From positions 54,361,214 to 54,425,213 of the forward strand of contig NC_030381.2 of the NCBI RefSeq assembly GCF_001625215.2: a stretch of 64,000 bases of DNA, given 5' to 3'. The stretch is from Daucus carota subsp. sativus. Its lineage: Eukaryota; Streptophyta; Magnoliopsida; Apiales; Apiaceae. This document shows positions 46,741 to 58,669 of this stretch, one piece after another. Positions within the stretch are counted from its first letter, which is position 1. Every line of letters starts with the position of its first letter. The position numbers were made by a program, and so were the translations under genes. The notes beneath the pieces are model-generated. The model was given only the letters and a program-made list of their open reading frames with translations. It searched no databases and was not told the origin of the DNA.

Positions 46741-47038
46741 ATAACAATAAGGGAACCAAATAAAGAAATAACGACAAGGACAAATAAATGAAAAACAAAC
46801 AGGATTTGCTTTTAAACAACAGACAGATGCATATATTGATGTTTCCGATGTAAAAGATTAAAAGATAGACTTGTGGCCTAGAAGAGTGCCAAACAAACAC
46901 TTACACTGAAACTACCTCGCTAGTTTTTGTTCACTCCTCATTCTCAGCTCAAATATAGAAGTGATAGTCATATGACACTATAAGAGCTTTATGGAAAGGA
47001 ACTCTACAGACTACAGGTAAGCCCACCAAAAGGTCTGC

Positions 47039-50000
47039 CTAATACATCCTACCAGTACATTCTGAAGAACCACAGTAACACATCTTCATCTTGATCTTCC
47101 CGTTGGAATCGTAGACCTGGTCAATTGCATAATTGTAGTGATAGGTGAGTTCCTTCAGGGGAGGAATATTCTCCGCAGCAAACAACATGATGTGGGGCAT
47201 CCTCTTGTTTTCGTGATCATAGAGAACATTCTGTGCATAAAGATTGGGAGAACAACTGTGATTGATGAATCTCCCCACGTTTCCACAGTATGCAGCATCA
47301 ATAGTGAACCCGCCATCCTCAGTCAAATTGTTAGAGTTCGCCTCTGCATCCGGTCTGTGAGAACAGTCATTGTAGTTTTGTCCGATATCAAAGAGATACT
47401 CATCATTTCCTGTCCTTCTTTCAGCTTCTCTATCCTGAAGAAGCTCTCCTGTATACTCACATATGAAGCTTCCGGATGTAATAGAATCCAATGATCTGAC
47501 GCCCCAGCCTCTCGACTCTGTTTTGAAGATTTCAAGTTGAAACTTTATCCCTTGCTGACTAACCCTGTTATAGCATGAAGGAGGGCATTTGCAGGAAGGG
47601 CCACATTCATATACCAATGGCTTCACCTCAACAATTGCCCCATTGAAGTTGTAAGGAATCTCTCCATTTTTAGCTGCGCACAAACATCGTCTGGCATCCA
47701 GGCATCCATTCTTGCAATCACAGCCCTTGGGGAGACTGAGGTTGAAACTATCAGGATATATCATCCTAGTTACATAGGTGAACGGAGGGGGTTTTTCATC
47801 ATCTAAGGTGTTCACTGCCCAAATTGGCATTGGTTCTTTTCCTTCTGATATGTCATCAACGCAAAGACCCTCCCGGGTTCTAGATTTGTCGGATTTTTTA
47901 ACTTCTTTCCAAGCAAGCTCTGGCTGGCCCGGCGATCTTCTCAATTCAAACTTGAATACCAACTTCCCATGTGCTCCCTCTTCTTGCCAATATCTTTCCA
48001 CAGTATACAGCCCATCATAAACATATGTCATAACCGTCTTGGCTCTTGCATCTGCAGACTCAGAAGCCTTAGTCTCTTTAGATCCTCGAACAACCCTCAC
48101 AAAATTCCCAAATTTAATGCTATTTTTCAAAGCCAAATTGCCTCTTTCAAGTTTCTGGTCTTCAGGTTGCTTATCCTTTCCTGATAATCCCCCTTGACCC
48201 GAGTATATTAAGACATCTGAATTGTCAAGTTCATCAGCATACCCCCCTGAAGCAACAATACTAGCTGCAACAATTTCATCACCCTTATACTTCATATAAT
48301 CTATACCTGCCTGGTATAAGCGATGAATTCCAACAATGGCCAGCTCTACCCTGTACTGAAACTCATCTCCTACCTCAACTCCAGGCACTGCTCCCAATAT
48401 TTGCTTGTCTGTGTTGACTTCTTTTCCTCTTTCTTTAACTATCTTAGCAGCCTCGAGATCAATTCTCTTGGTTTTCTTTTTTGACTTTGATAGTTCTCCG
48501 CCCCTTGATCTTGCCTCTTCACCTTGCAGTATCTTCCTACAAATAGCCTGGAAGAGACGAAGTGTCTCTCTCACTCTGTTACGCATATCATGACTAGAAG
48601 ATGTGTTTGGACCATAAGGAGGAAGAGTCACCTCAATTTTACCAGGTACCCGACTCACAGATGAGTCTTCAATTTGTGCAGCATGCTCTGCAGCAAAATC
48701 TCCATCTTCCCTCATGATAGAGTCATACACATCTTCATCACGATTCTTCCGAACAGCTACTGACTTCTTTGCTCTTTTACTGGACAAAATATTTCTAGAC
48801 CTTTTAATCTCGCTTCCAGATCTAGATTTCTCTTTCCCACTGGACTTGCGCTTCTTAGCTTTACTTCCATCATTTTGGTGAACAATAATCTCCATCAGAT
48901 TACATACAGGTCTTTCCTTGATACTTGATGGATCATATGAATTTGCCATTAGAGCATTCACGACTACCCTCCCCGAGTTGCCTCCCTCATCCACCCCATC
49001 TCCTGACATCTTTTGGAAATCAAGCTCATCATCATACATCTTTATATCAGAAATTCTGTCCTCTTGGTGAACAATAACCTCCTTCGAGTTGCAAATAGGT
49101 CTTTCCTTTAGACTTGAAGGATCACATGAAGCCATCAGAGCATGCACAATTACCCTGGCCGAGTCACCTCCCTGATCAACTCCATCTTCTGATATCTTTT
49201 GACCATGACTTTCCTTTTGCGTAGTAATCACAATCTTGTTACACGCATCATCAATCACACCACTCTTACTGTTACTGCTCCCGGAATTGATTCTCACACG
49301 ATCATCCGCTGTTGGCACAGGAGCATTTCTACCACAAAATGGAGGGAAATCACGAGTGGCTGAAACCTTTCTTGGAGTAATTTTTTTTCTTGAGCTTGTC
49401 CCAACAGGAAGATTATCATCATCATTAACCAACTGAATCGATTTTTCACTGCCTGATGCAACCATAACATTATGCTTACCTTCAATTTTTAGCTCCGACA
49501 CAAGTTCCTTCCCACCTATATGATCCATTTCCGACCTTACTTCTGTGTTATGTGCTTCCTCATTTGTAGAAGATTCAAAAAATTTTGCCTCTTGGGACTC
49601 TTTTTCCATAACCACTGGATAAACATCCCTATCACATGGCTCTTGTCTCTCTAAAGCTGGTGACTCTACCTGGCTCAACTCCCTTACCATCTCCATTACC
49701 ATCTCCATATCCTCATTGTTTGTCTCTCTTGAAAAGTCCGATTCTATCTCAGGCAGTGACGTTTCCAGATGCTGCAGTTCAGACTCAAAAAATCCTGCAA
49801 CCCCAATCAGCATTTCACTTGTCTCCAGTGTTGCCACCGAAGTCTCCAATTCAGTTTTAACTGTACCAGTTTCCATTTGTGTGATTTCTTGAGTAGCAGT
49901 ATTGGTTATTGGCACATCCAATCCACACTCCAGTGATTTATCACAAACATCTGGAGAAACCCCTGTAGCCCCATCTAACAGCCTACTTCTGTCCACCAAA

Positions 50001-50212
50001 CCATCACCCAGTTCAATCTTACCCCTTTCTGTTTCAACGGTTTCACGAGGATTGCCATCAACTCTACATGCATTTGGTCCACACCCCGGTGGGAAATCCC
50101 TAACAGCTGAAACACTTCTACGCTTGTATTTCACTCTTCCAGAACCACCATTTTCTAATGGCAAATTCATCGCATTCTCCTCAGACAAATTATTCTTCAA
50201 CAGCGACACCAT
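47039..50212 (-). CDS. SUVH: SUVH5/6-type histone H3K9 methyltransferase
   Basis: A single coding exon of 1057 codons from the first ATG at 50212; the frame is open slightly further upstream without ATG. The long disordered N-terminus holds two RDFPPGCG/RDFPPFCG motifs (about residues 38 and 285) typical of SUVH5/6, and a tandem 63-codon duplication (about residues 333-445). The SRA (YDG) domain spans about 606-755 (PGVEVGDEFQYRVELAIVG) and binds methylated cytosine. Pre-SET spans about 820-885 with its zinc Cys cluster (GCDCKNGCLDARRCLC). SET follows with N984-H-S-C987, and post-SET Cys 1045, 1047 and 1052 end the chain. The family writes H3K9me2 at transposons and feeds back on CHG methylation by CMT3. 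A 5' UTR intron is likely (acceptor near 50248, leader exon near 50690). It is longer than Arabidopsis SUVH5 (794) and SUVH6 (790). Confidence 0.95.
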   Translation of the reverse strand: MVSLLKNNLSEENAMNLPLENGGSGRVKYKRRSVSAVRDFPPGCGPNACRVDGNPRETVETERGKIELGDGLVDRSRLLDGATGVSPDVCDKSLECGLDVPITNTATQEITQMETGTVKTELETSVATLETSEMLIGVAGFFESELQHLETSLPEIESDFSRETNNEDMEMVMEMVRELSQVESPALERQEPCDRDVYPVVMEKESQEAKFFESSTNEEAHNTEVRSEMDHIGGKELVSELKIEGKHNVMVASGSEKSIQLVNDDDNLPVGTSSRKKITPRKVSATRDFPPFCGRNAPVPTADDRVRINSGSSNSKSGVIDDACNKIVITTQKESHGQKISEDGVDQGGDSARVIVHALMASCDPSSLKERPICNSKEVIVHQEDRISDIKMYDDELDFQKMSGDGVDEGGNSGRVVVNALMANSYDPSSIKERPVCNLMEIIVHQNDGSKAKKRKSSGKEKSRSGSEIKRSRNILSSKRAKKSVAVRKNRDEDVYDSIMREDGDFAAEHAAQIEDSSVSRVPGKIEVTLPPYGPNTSSSHDMRNRVRETLRLFQAICRKILQGEEARSRGGELSKSKKKTKRIDLEAAKIVKERGKEVNTDKQILGAVPGVEVGDEFQYRVELAIVGIHRLYQAGIDYMKYKGDEIVAASIVASGGYADELDNSDVLIYSGQGGLSGKDKQPEDQKLERGNLALKNSIKFGNFVRVVRGSKETKASESADARAKTVMTYVYDGLYTVERYWQEEGAHGKLVFKFELRRSPGQPELAWKEVKKSDKSRTREGLCVDDISEGKEPMPIWAVNTLDDEKPPPFTYVTRMIYPDSFNLSLPKGCDCKNGCLDARRCLCAAKNGEIPYNFNGAIVEVKPLVYECGPSCKCPPSCYNRVSQQGIKFQLEIFKTESRGWGVRSLDSITSGSFICEYTGELLQDREAERRTGNDEYLFDIGQNYNDCSHRPDAEANSNNLTEDGGFTIDAAYCGNVGRFINHSCSPNLYAQNVLYDHENKRMPHIMLFAAENIPPLKELTYHYNYAIDQVYDSNGKIKMKMCYCGSSECTGRMY

Positions 50213-50320
50213 CCCAAAATTCAACACCCCAGTGCACTACACTGCACAAAGATAAACTATATTAACAAAACAAAACCTTAAACTCCCACAAACTAATAGA
50301 AGCGTATAAACAAAATCGCA

Positions 50321-50490
50321 TTCTCTCTCTCCCTCTCCCCCCCCCCCCTCTCTCTCTCCCTCTCCCTCCCTCCCTCTCCCTCCCTCTCTCTCCCTCCCTC
50401 TCCCTCTCCCTCTCTCCCTCCCTCCCTCTCTCTCCCCCTCCCCCTCTCTCCGTGTTCCCCCCCCCCTCTAGTCTCTCTCTCCCCTCTCCC
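50321..50490. repeat. CT/GA-rich low-complexity tract upstream of SUVH
   Basis: About 170 bp is almost purely pyrimidine on the plus strand, so GA-rich on the SUVH sense strand. It falls in the presumed 5' UTR intron just upstream of the coding exon. GA runs of this kind are bound by plant BPC (GAGA-binding) proteins; use here is inference. Confidence 0.9.
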
Positions 50491-50799
50491 ACAGAAACAC
50501 AGACACACCAAAATCAACATTCACCAACACAACTAACTCACAAAAACAGCTCAAACCAAATTGCAAACAAATTCAACACTAGGGTTTCCAACAAATCAAA
50601 CACACTACCACTAAACCACTAAAAAAATTCAACAAAAAACAAATACAGCATATACACTGAAATTTAGGAAACAACATACCTGATTACCAAAATAAAAGAC
50701 GCAATTGATTGATCGATCGAAAATTACTAGAGATTCGCCAGTTTGAATATAACGAAATTTTAGGGGTAAAAATGATACCGAGCAAGTGCGCTGTATGAA

Positions 50800-52160
50800 A
50801 TGCCGCACAATCAGGAAATAAATGACCGTGTACTAAAAAATAGTATCCCATTTTGCTCATAAAAAAAATAGTATCCTATAATTCATTTATCTTACTAGAT
50901 TTTGTTGGATTTTATTTTATATTTATGTAATATTCTCTTTCATTTATTTGAATTGTTAAATTGATTTTTCTTGTGTCCATTGTGTTATCAGAATACTACT
51001 ATCGATTATATGATTGTATTTTACATTATCTTCATTTTTTTTTATTTTTAAGCTATTTATGATATTATATTATCTATTATTATCACTTTATAATATATTT
51101 AATATTTTTATGTTCTTATATTTATTTGAATTAATTATTTTATCATATATTATTATTATTATCATTTAAGGTGCCAATACCTATTTTTAAAACATGCATA
51201 TTAGAACGTACGATCAAAATTTTCTTTCTTGTTAACTTTGTTTTGTGATGGTTATTTAAAAATTACGTTTATCATTTTTCATTTTTTGCAGTTTTTCTTA
51301 AGTTATAAGTTTATCATTTTAATACTAATTTTTAAGATAATTTTTACTTCTACTTTTGGTAAATTTATATATGCAAAATAGGAGCTTGAATGCTAATGCA
51401 ATTCCAAAGGTGTGGTAAACAACTTTTATATTATAAAGTTTTCTCTTTTACGAATTTTGTACTACCAAATTTAGCGAGATCAGTTTATTTCGGTCATTTA
51501 TTTTTTATCTGTTATGCAATCAAATGAAATAAGATAAAAAAAAATTCATAAATTTTTTATAACCCGACCCCATTTTGGACATTAGCATACAAATTATATC
51601 ATGTTTACATAATTATATAATTTTAAATAAACTGTTTTATCAGTTATAAGAAATTTAAGAAAATCTTTTAAAAAAAATCATCTTTTCAAAATTATTTGCA
51701 AAAATACGCGCAAATGAGTTGCAATACCATGTTTTTTGAAAATAATTTTTGTAACTTGGATGTTTTTGAAAAATATCCTAATATTTATACAGAAAAGCTA
51801 AACACAAGCATTTTGTAAATTTTGCATGAGAAGTGCCTCCAAGTGAAAATAACAACAAGGTTGCAACTTACAACTTACAAGAACCAGAGTAACACCACAT
51901 GACCACATAGATGTATATCTTACAATATTATCTTTAACCTATACAAAATTACATGTATATATCCACTGTCCTCAGAGTCCTCACCTGTAGGAGTTGGCCT
52001 TATTTTTAAGTTTAAACAAGGTACACAAAGGGCATCAAGTAAGCCTCTTTAGCAGACCTTTACATCTCCAGTGTTTTAAATATAATGAGCCAGTACAAGA
52101 ATTCATCCGAAACGACAGTTCGAAACTGGTGACCAAAAGTTGGGCCTAATGAGGTTTTGT
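50800..52160. other. Intergenic spacer between SUVH and GATA genes
   Basis: AT-rich DNA with no supportable gene. The last 300 bp (51850-52160) are probably the 3' UTR of the GATA gene. Confidence 0.6.
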
Positions 52161-52166
52161 TTGAAA

Positions 52167-55100
52167 TCAATGCAGAACATGGTTATGGTATATTGAGCTA
52201 CTAGTACTAGCTTGAGCACCAAAACCCTGAGTTGGCAAAAGCAGCTCTGCCTGCGGGAAAGAACTGTGGGATGGTATGTTAAGTAAAAGATCATGATCAG
52301 AACTTTCATCTCCAAACTGAAAACAATCCGGCATAAGAGAAGTATTATCAGGAGGCTGCACAAGTCGGGTTTTTGGACTGAAGAAAGTAGCTTCTTTGTC
52401 CATTGGTGCCTTTAGTCCATAGTTAGTCTTCACAGCTTTTTTCCCTCCTGAAACTTGAACCACGTATATGAAAGGTTTTTAGCTTCAAAATATTTCCATG
52501 TCATACGTAACATAGATTAGACTATATAACAGCAGGGCACAACACAAAATGCTTAGAGATCTAACAAAGCAAATTTTTTGTTGCATCTTCATTTATGTTA
52601 AGAGTATTTTTGTGGAGCAAGTTTATAATCTACAAGATCCAATACTCATTATAACACAACAATATGCATGTAAGAAAAAGACGGATTAGCTGACCACAAA
52701 TCTCCATTGTTAGATTTAAAAGCAATTATGGCGTGGTAAGGAAAATGTCAAGCTGATACATAAAAAAATTACACTTCATTGTGCTTAAACACTTGCATTC
52801 ATAAAGCTAATCCACGACCCATATGTAGCATACATGCTCAAGGTAAATTTCTTATAATTGATTTAGAAACACCAGATGCTTGTGACTAAGAGAATTGTAA
52901 TAGTTCAGTGTTCTCATAAATTTTTACAGTAGCAAGAAATCAAACAGACTATTTAATGCATCATCCATATTTGCACATGCATTGCTTTGGCATATAGTTT
53001 CTTTAAGTATAGTGAACGTATATATCCATTTCTATCTGTTTATATATCAAGAGGACTTCAACTAACCTGGAATATTCTGAGGTTGACCAACACGGGATCT
53101 TTTTATCTCCAGTGACTGAGCAGATGCAACAGCTGCATGTTCCCTGGCATCAGAAGAACCACCAACGGTACTTCCACAATTTGTATCCTAGAGCAAGAAA
53201 CGTATCATCAGTATTGCATAAACTAGTAACAAACATATTAATGAAAGGTAATTAGTTCTTAGAGTACAACCTTTAGTATATTATATTGCTCCACCCAACA
53301 TGATTTTGTCAATGTGTGAAGTAAGAGCCTCGTCAATGTACTATTGCATTCATTGTTAACCTCTGCTGAGGATAGATCAAAAACACCATCTGCAATAAGT
53401 TTCTGGAAAGCTGATACATTTTCCTTGAACTGTGGGCTTTCAAACATAAGTTTGAGGCTGTTGATTTAATGACCAAAACAAATAGTTAACTTTAGCTTCT
53501 GAAGTTATCTTTGTAAATAAGATGATAGTTGGAGCAGTCATAATACCTGTCTGGGAGTCCAAGAATATCAGTGGAAGGCAACAAATTTAGTAATTCTTGC
53601 AGTTCATGGTTGGTTATGTGCCTCCTGAACTCCTCATAGTTTAGCACATCCTATGCAAAATATACGCAACAATTAGCGCAGGTATACAAGATAAGTGGAT
53701 CCCTAACCATAACAAATCAGGGAACTGAAGTTCAAGAGCATTTGACGTAGTGATAGGAGCTTTAGTTGTGAAGTTTAACGTTTTGAACATAGTTCAAGAA
53801 ACTTTAAATAACCTTTAAGGTAACCATAACAAGATGCAGACTACAAATTCCACATCTGGAATGGGCACAACATGTGCACTAGAATAATGTATAAAGAAAA
53901 CGTGTTTTTAAGCATGCAAGTCAAAATACAAGTTGAATCAACCATAGCTATGTTAAATTTGAGCACAGATGAACCCTTTTTTAAGAAAAAAAAGCATATA
54001 AATTATGTATACATATAAGTATTTACTTTGTACCATAGAGTGCAAGATAGTTTACTACAAATGCAGGAGCAGCCTTTAGCTAGATACTCCCAGATTCAAC
54101 AAAAATAGGAAATAATACATTTAAAGAAGCACAAGTACATGACCAAGGTGTCTTTGTTTACAGTTTTTATCTCTGGGAACATTTATAACTATTTCACTTG
54201 AACAGGATTTGGACTGACATTTGTGCTTCAACTTACTTCGCAGAGGAAATGTGTATATTTGGAACTTACATTTAGTTCTATGGAAAATATTGGTGATTTG
54301 TGATTCCCAACAGTCTCTAGATTTTCTTGCTGGTCCTTTCTGAAATCCGAACAGTTAGCATAAGTAAAGCACAATTACTCAACAAATCACTAAATAAACA
54401 TGTCCCTAGCTAGGTCAATATAGTTTCAATAGTTAGATTTTTCATTTTTTCTTGATATCAATCACGTATAGAGCTTACTGTAGGTGCATATAGCCAGTGG
54501 AAAAAGATTGAAGATCAAGACTTATTCATCTCTCTAATGTGTATTTATCTTACTTCCAAACCCTACAAGTATATTATTTATGCCGATAGACTTAATAATC
54601 TCCAGTTGCGTAGCAGCTAGTTAGGTTGACCATATGAGTAACTTGATGGTAAAAAGTAAGTTTGTATAGAAAAGAAACAGAGATGCATGGGACATATTAG
54701 TGATTATCTTCCTTCCAAACTCGCATTTTTCAATTTAAAGGACTTATTCAATTTATTCATCTCTCTCCATCCATGCAGTACTAAAATATGTTCAAGACTC
54801 TTAACTGTTTTATGAACGAAGTAGACTGAGGAGACTTGCTATCCAATTTCAGTTACAGTTGTCTTTCATAAGTCATAACCGACTCACATCTCTAAAGCAT
54901 TTATACAATTTTTTTCAAAATATTACGGCATCATTTATATTCCCGAAAACTGTCTCCTCACGACTGTGTTGAAGAGAGCTTATGCATGTATCATAGCGAG
55001 GTGTCTTCTGTTTGCATGTTAACTCAGCTTTGTGAAAAAGATTGTCAAACCTATTTTGTGCATTGTACCTCTGTATCCTTGTCAGACTGGGAAGCAAAAT

Positions 55101-57356
55101 ACTCTGTATCTTGTATCTGACAATTCCAAGTTCCATAGCAAATAGAAGAGGTACCTTTTATATAGCTCATGCTCCTTTTCATGTCCAGGCTGCTTCTTTC
55201 CCTCAATTTCAGCCGACGAAAAATTGTTGAACCTGTTTAAAGTATGGTTACGCAGGGTAATAAACTCTGAACAAGCTTCATTAGCAGGATGTGGCTTGTT
55301 ATATACTGAAAAGGAGCTAGCTTCCGATTCCTCATCACGGGCTACTGAATTTGGATGCCGGATAAGCACACTTCCATGTCCTATCTCTACAGAGACTACT
55401 GGAGTATCACACTCCAAAAGCACATCTTCCTCAGTAGATCCAGAGAAGTATGACTGCTGTTCTTGTAGAATGGTATATAAATCTTTTGTAAGCTTCTCAA
55501 CCGAAGATGGCTTTGCGCGACCAACACAGGTCCTCTTCCTTGAGGGTACAGTACTATCCCACACAATGGATTGGGTTGCACCTGCATGGGGCACAGAAAC
55601 ATCATGCCGAAAAGTCAGAAACTACACCACTTAATAAGCCTCGATAAAATTTAGGTATACAGCCAGCAGTATCTCACTATGGGATGCACAACTATAAGAT
55701 GAAGAGAAACAATGAAGACAGTAAGTTAAAAATAAATATAGTGATTGGAAGTTTTAAACTACAAAGACATTATATGGGTAAAACGCAAATGAGTGGTCAT
55801 CCAACCTGTCAAATCACTTGCATCTGCACTACCAAGATGCACACAGCTCCCAGAGGGTGATATTGCTGAGCCAGAACTTGATCTATTACTTGTATCTTCA
55901 TCAAGGGTCTTTAAGTATCCCTGATTGTAGTGAAGAGCATCCCGAACACCCTTTTGGGAAGCAGTATCAGGGGCAACTCTAGAGACTACATCCACACCAT
56001 GATTCTGCTTTCGTTTTAGCACCTTTGCTTCTTTATGTTTTAAGGACATGGCCTTCATTCTGACCCTGTACTCCAACTCATCTGGTTCTCCCCTGGAATG
56101 AAGAGGTGTGTAGTTTGAGAGTGATCCTTTAGTTCTCCACCGTGATCCACATGCGTTACACAGTACTGGTTTCTCTGGAGGTCCATTGCGCCATAGAGGG
56201 GTACCTGTATTACAATATAAGTGTCAGCAAGCAAATGTCTTGTGTCTGCCAAATGATCATTAGGACATCAATTCATAAATAGGCAAGCCACGATAACGTG
56301 TCAAAACTTCTTCAAACTATCAATTAAGCAATTAGAGAATAGAAAACTGCATAAACACGACTGAGAAAACATATAGCATAGAAGAGTGTGTAAGTCATAA
56401 AATTAAGTACAAATCAAACAATTTGACAACATCACATTAACTTTAAAAGCTATAAATTCCTCACAAATGCTCGGGATGCTTCATCCGTCTCCATGAAAAA
56501 AAACATCAAAAATCAGTGAGAAGTGAAAGTTATATTCATCTTGTGATGGATATGTCTTCGACACGACTCCACTCCTCACTTTTCAGTTGTTTCTTTGTCA
56601 TATATAGAAATATCAACAGATTGTAGCAATCACGCGGCTGCAGTCTAGCATAATGGGTAGCCAAACTTAGATAGACCACAAACTAAAATCCGTTGGTAGA
56701 AGAAAACAATGCCTGATATATTGCACGTTTATATAGTACATAAACATACAAGTAAGCTTTTTCCATAAGCCACAATCCAAACGATCAAGAAAGGACACTA
56801 GATTCAACTTGAATTGCTGATACAATGCATCCATTTTACATATAGTATGAGACAGATAAAACTTCATTTCTCCTATCAAACAAGCACTATCAAGAATGAT
56901 GAGCCTCACTTGTTGATCATCATCAGAAATAATTAAGCTGGCACACTCCTAAATTTTACAAAAACGACTCCGTAACTGCAATTTCAATACTCGGCACAAT
57001 TAACAAGAGTGCCAAATGGAGTACTGATCCGAAACCAACATTCAAAACAAATAAAGAAATTCCATTAGGCCATTAGACAATCCCTTGACTGACAAAATTG
57101 TAAAAACTACTCCATCAAGAATATAATTATTGTTAAACAAACATACCCGGGATATCTCGCTCGTATGAATTAAGTGATCAACAAAAATCACAAATTTGTT
57201 ATAATCTCAACAACCCATTATCTTGCTAAGCTACAACATAACTTAAAAACAATCAATCAAATAAAACACTAATCACAAGAAAATACAAAGACAGGTTAAA
57301 AGACAAAAGAGCTCACTTGTAACACCACAGTGACAGCAGGGTCCTTGCTTTACCAT
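52167..57356 (-). CDS. GATA26: GATA26/27-type zinc finger protein with ASXH domain
   Basis: Eight exons: 57317-57356, 55806-56204, 55155-55580, 54270-54339, 53547-53651, 53271-53457, 53067-53187 and 52167-52447. They give 542 codons plus stop (Arabidopsis GATA26 about 510). The N-terminal GATA finger is C7-x2-C10-x18-C29-x2-C32 ([34 protein letters not shown]), split by intron 1. A basic stretch follows ([17 protein letters not shown]). Near residues 310-350 is an ASXH/DEUBAD-like block ([32 protein letters not shown]). The finger suggests DNA binding at GATA sites. The ASXH block is shared with Asx-type cofactors that partner BAP1-like deubiquitinases. The plant protein's role is poorly known. 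GATA26 and GATA27 cannot be told apart here. Confidence 0.92.
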
Positions 57357-57699
57357 ATCTCAGCACTTCTTTATCAAACAAGAAACTTCAACAACAGAAA
57401 CAAATACAAAAATTCAAATTTTATATAACAAGTTTTTGCAAAAATGTTAAAATCAAAACTTTTTGACACAAAACTTTTAAGGTTCAAATTTTGATGAGTC
57501 TTTCAATATTATTAGGCCATATTATACATACAATATGTGTATGTATTGTTCTTCCCTGCAACAGACTCAAAGAAAGATTCTGACCCAGAAATGAAAAAAA
57601 CCAAGAGACACAAAAAGTCTTTTGTACCTTTAAAGTCACTTGTTTAAAGTAAAAACAACTGAAAATGGCAACAAAAGAACTCAAATAGAGATGATGGGG

Positions 57700-58320
57700 T
57701 TTGATAGGTCTTCTTAGCTAGGCATTTTCTGTAATCAAATGGGTCTTTTGTAGATAAAAATTTTGTTAAAATAACGGAGGAATCAAATTAAATGGTAGGA
57801 AAAGAAGGTGAAATTGGGTAAAGGGTGTTTGATGACTTCTCCTTGTTTTGTTTTGTGTAAAAGTAGTGTTTTTCCCTTGTATTAGTCACTAATCAAGCCT
57901 TACATCGTTATTTTAAAAATCTGTAATTAACCTTAATCTTGTTACATAACTTCTCGAATTATTAAAATTTTTGATTATTCAATTAATCATCTTTTAATTC
58001 CGATCAGTCCAATTAATTTTTAGTTAATTCTAGTTCAGGTCCCGTTATTAACACGACGGTTTATGACATATGAGAAAAAAGTCTAAATTTTAATATCTCA
58101 AATACTTTAAAAAATTGTAAATATCCATGATTCCGTTAACTATTTGAAAAATCGGTGTTTATTTAATAAGTTTTAATCAAGTATTTTATTCGAAATTTGT
58201 ACCAAATCAAACTGACTTTTCATTATACTTGTGATTAATATATATATTTTTTTGAAGAAACTTGTGATTGATATATTAACAATTATTTTCTAAGTGTTGG
58301 TAATGGACTGAGAGAAGTAA
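57700..58320. other. Spacer upstream of the GATA gene
   Basis: It probably holds the promoter and a leader exon of the GATA gene (57660-57860). I see no other gene. Confidence 0.5.
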
Positions 58321-58330
58321 AGGTACAGGG

Positions 58331-58658
58331 CAGAGATGTTCAAAAAATCTGAAATCTGAAATCCGATCCGATCCGATCTGGAAAAAAATCTGAAAAGCCC
58401 GATCCGAAAAAAACCCGGTCTGGCCCGGCCCGGTCCGAGGGCCTAAAACAGGTCTAGTATTTTAAAAAAAATCCGGATAAAATCCGGATTTTTGAAAAAT
58501 CCGGACTTTTTATAACTAAACCAGGCCTAGTATTTTGGGAAAGCCCGGCCCGACCCAGCCCGATTTTTGAAAAAACCCGACCCGATCTGGTTTCAAAAAA
58601 TCCGGATTTTTTTGGCCCGGTCTGGATCTGGCCCGAACAGATCTTTTGTGCACCTCTA
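58331..58658. mobile_element. hAT-type MITE, GGCCCGG-rich
   Basis: The left end 'cagagatgttcaaaaaatctg' (near-terminal) pairs with the reverse-complemented right end 'tagaggtgcacaaaagatctg'. The flanks are 'gtacaggg' (58323-58330) and 'gtactggg' (58659-58666), an 8 bp duplication with one mismatch. The inside is a mosaic of 'ccggatttt' and 'cccggcccg' words, well known in plant hAT MITEs. The peptide read across it is not a gene. Confidence 0.8.
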
Positions 58659-58669
58659 GTACTGGGTTG

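Noticed and set aside
50213-50227. Five extra codons at the SUVH N-terminus
   Set aside because: The frame opens with GTG and TTG only; the first ATG is at 50212, with a likely splice acceptor just upstream.
50262-50520. Arg/Glu/Gly-rich minus-strand peptides
   Set aside because: They are read from the low-complexity GA tract and change frame freely, so they are not genes.
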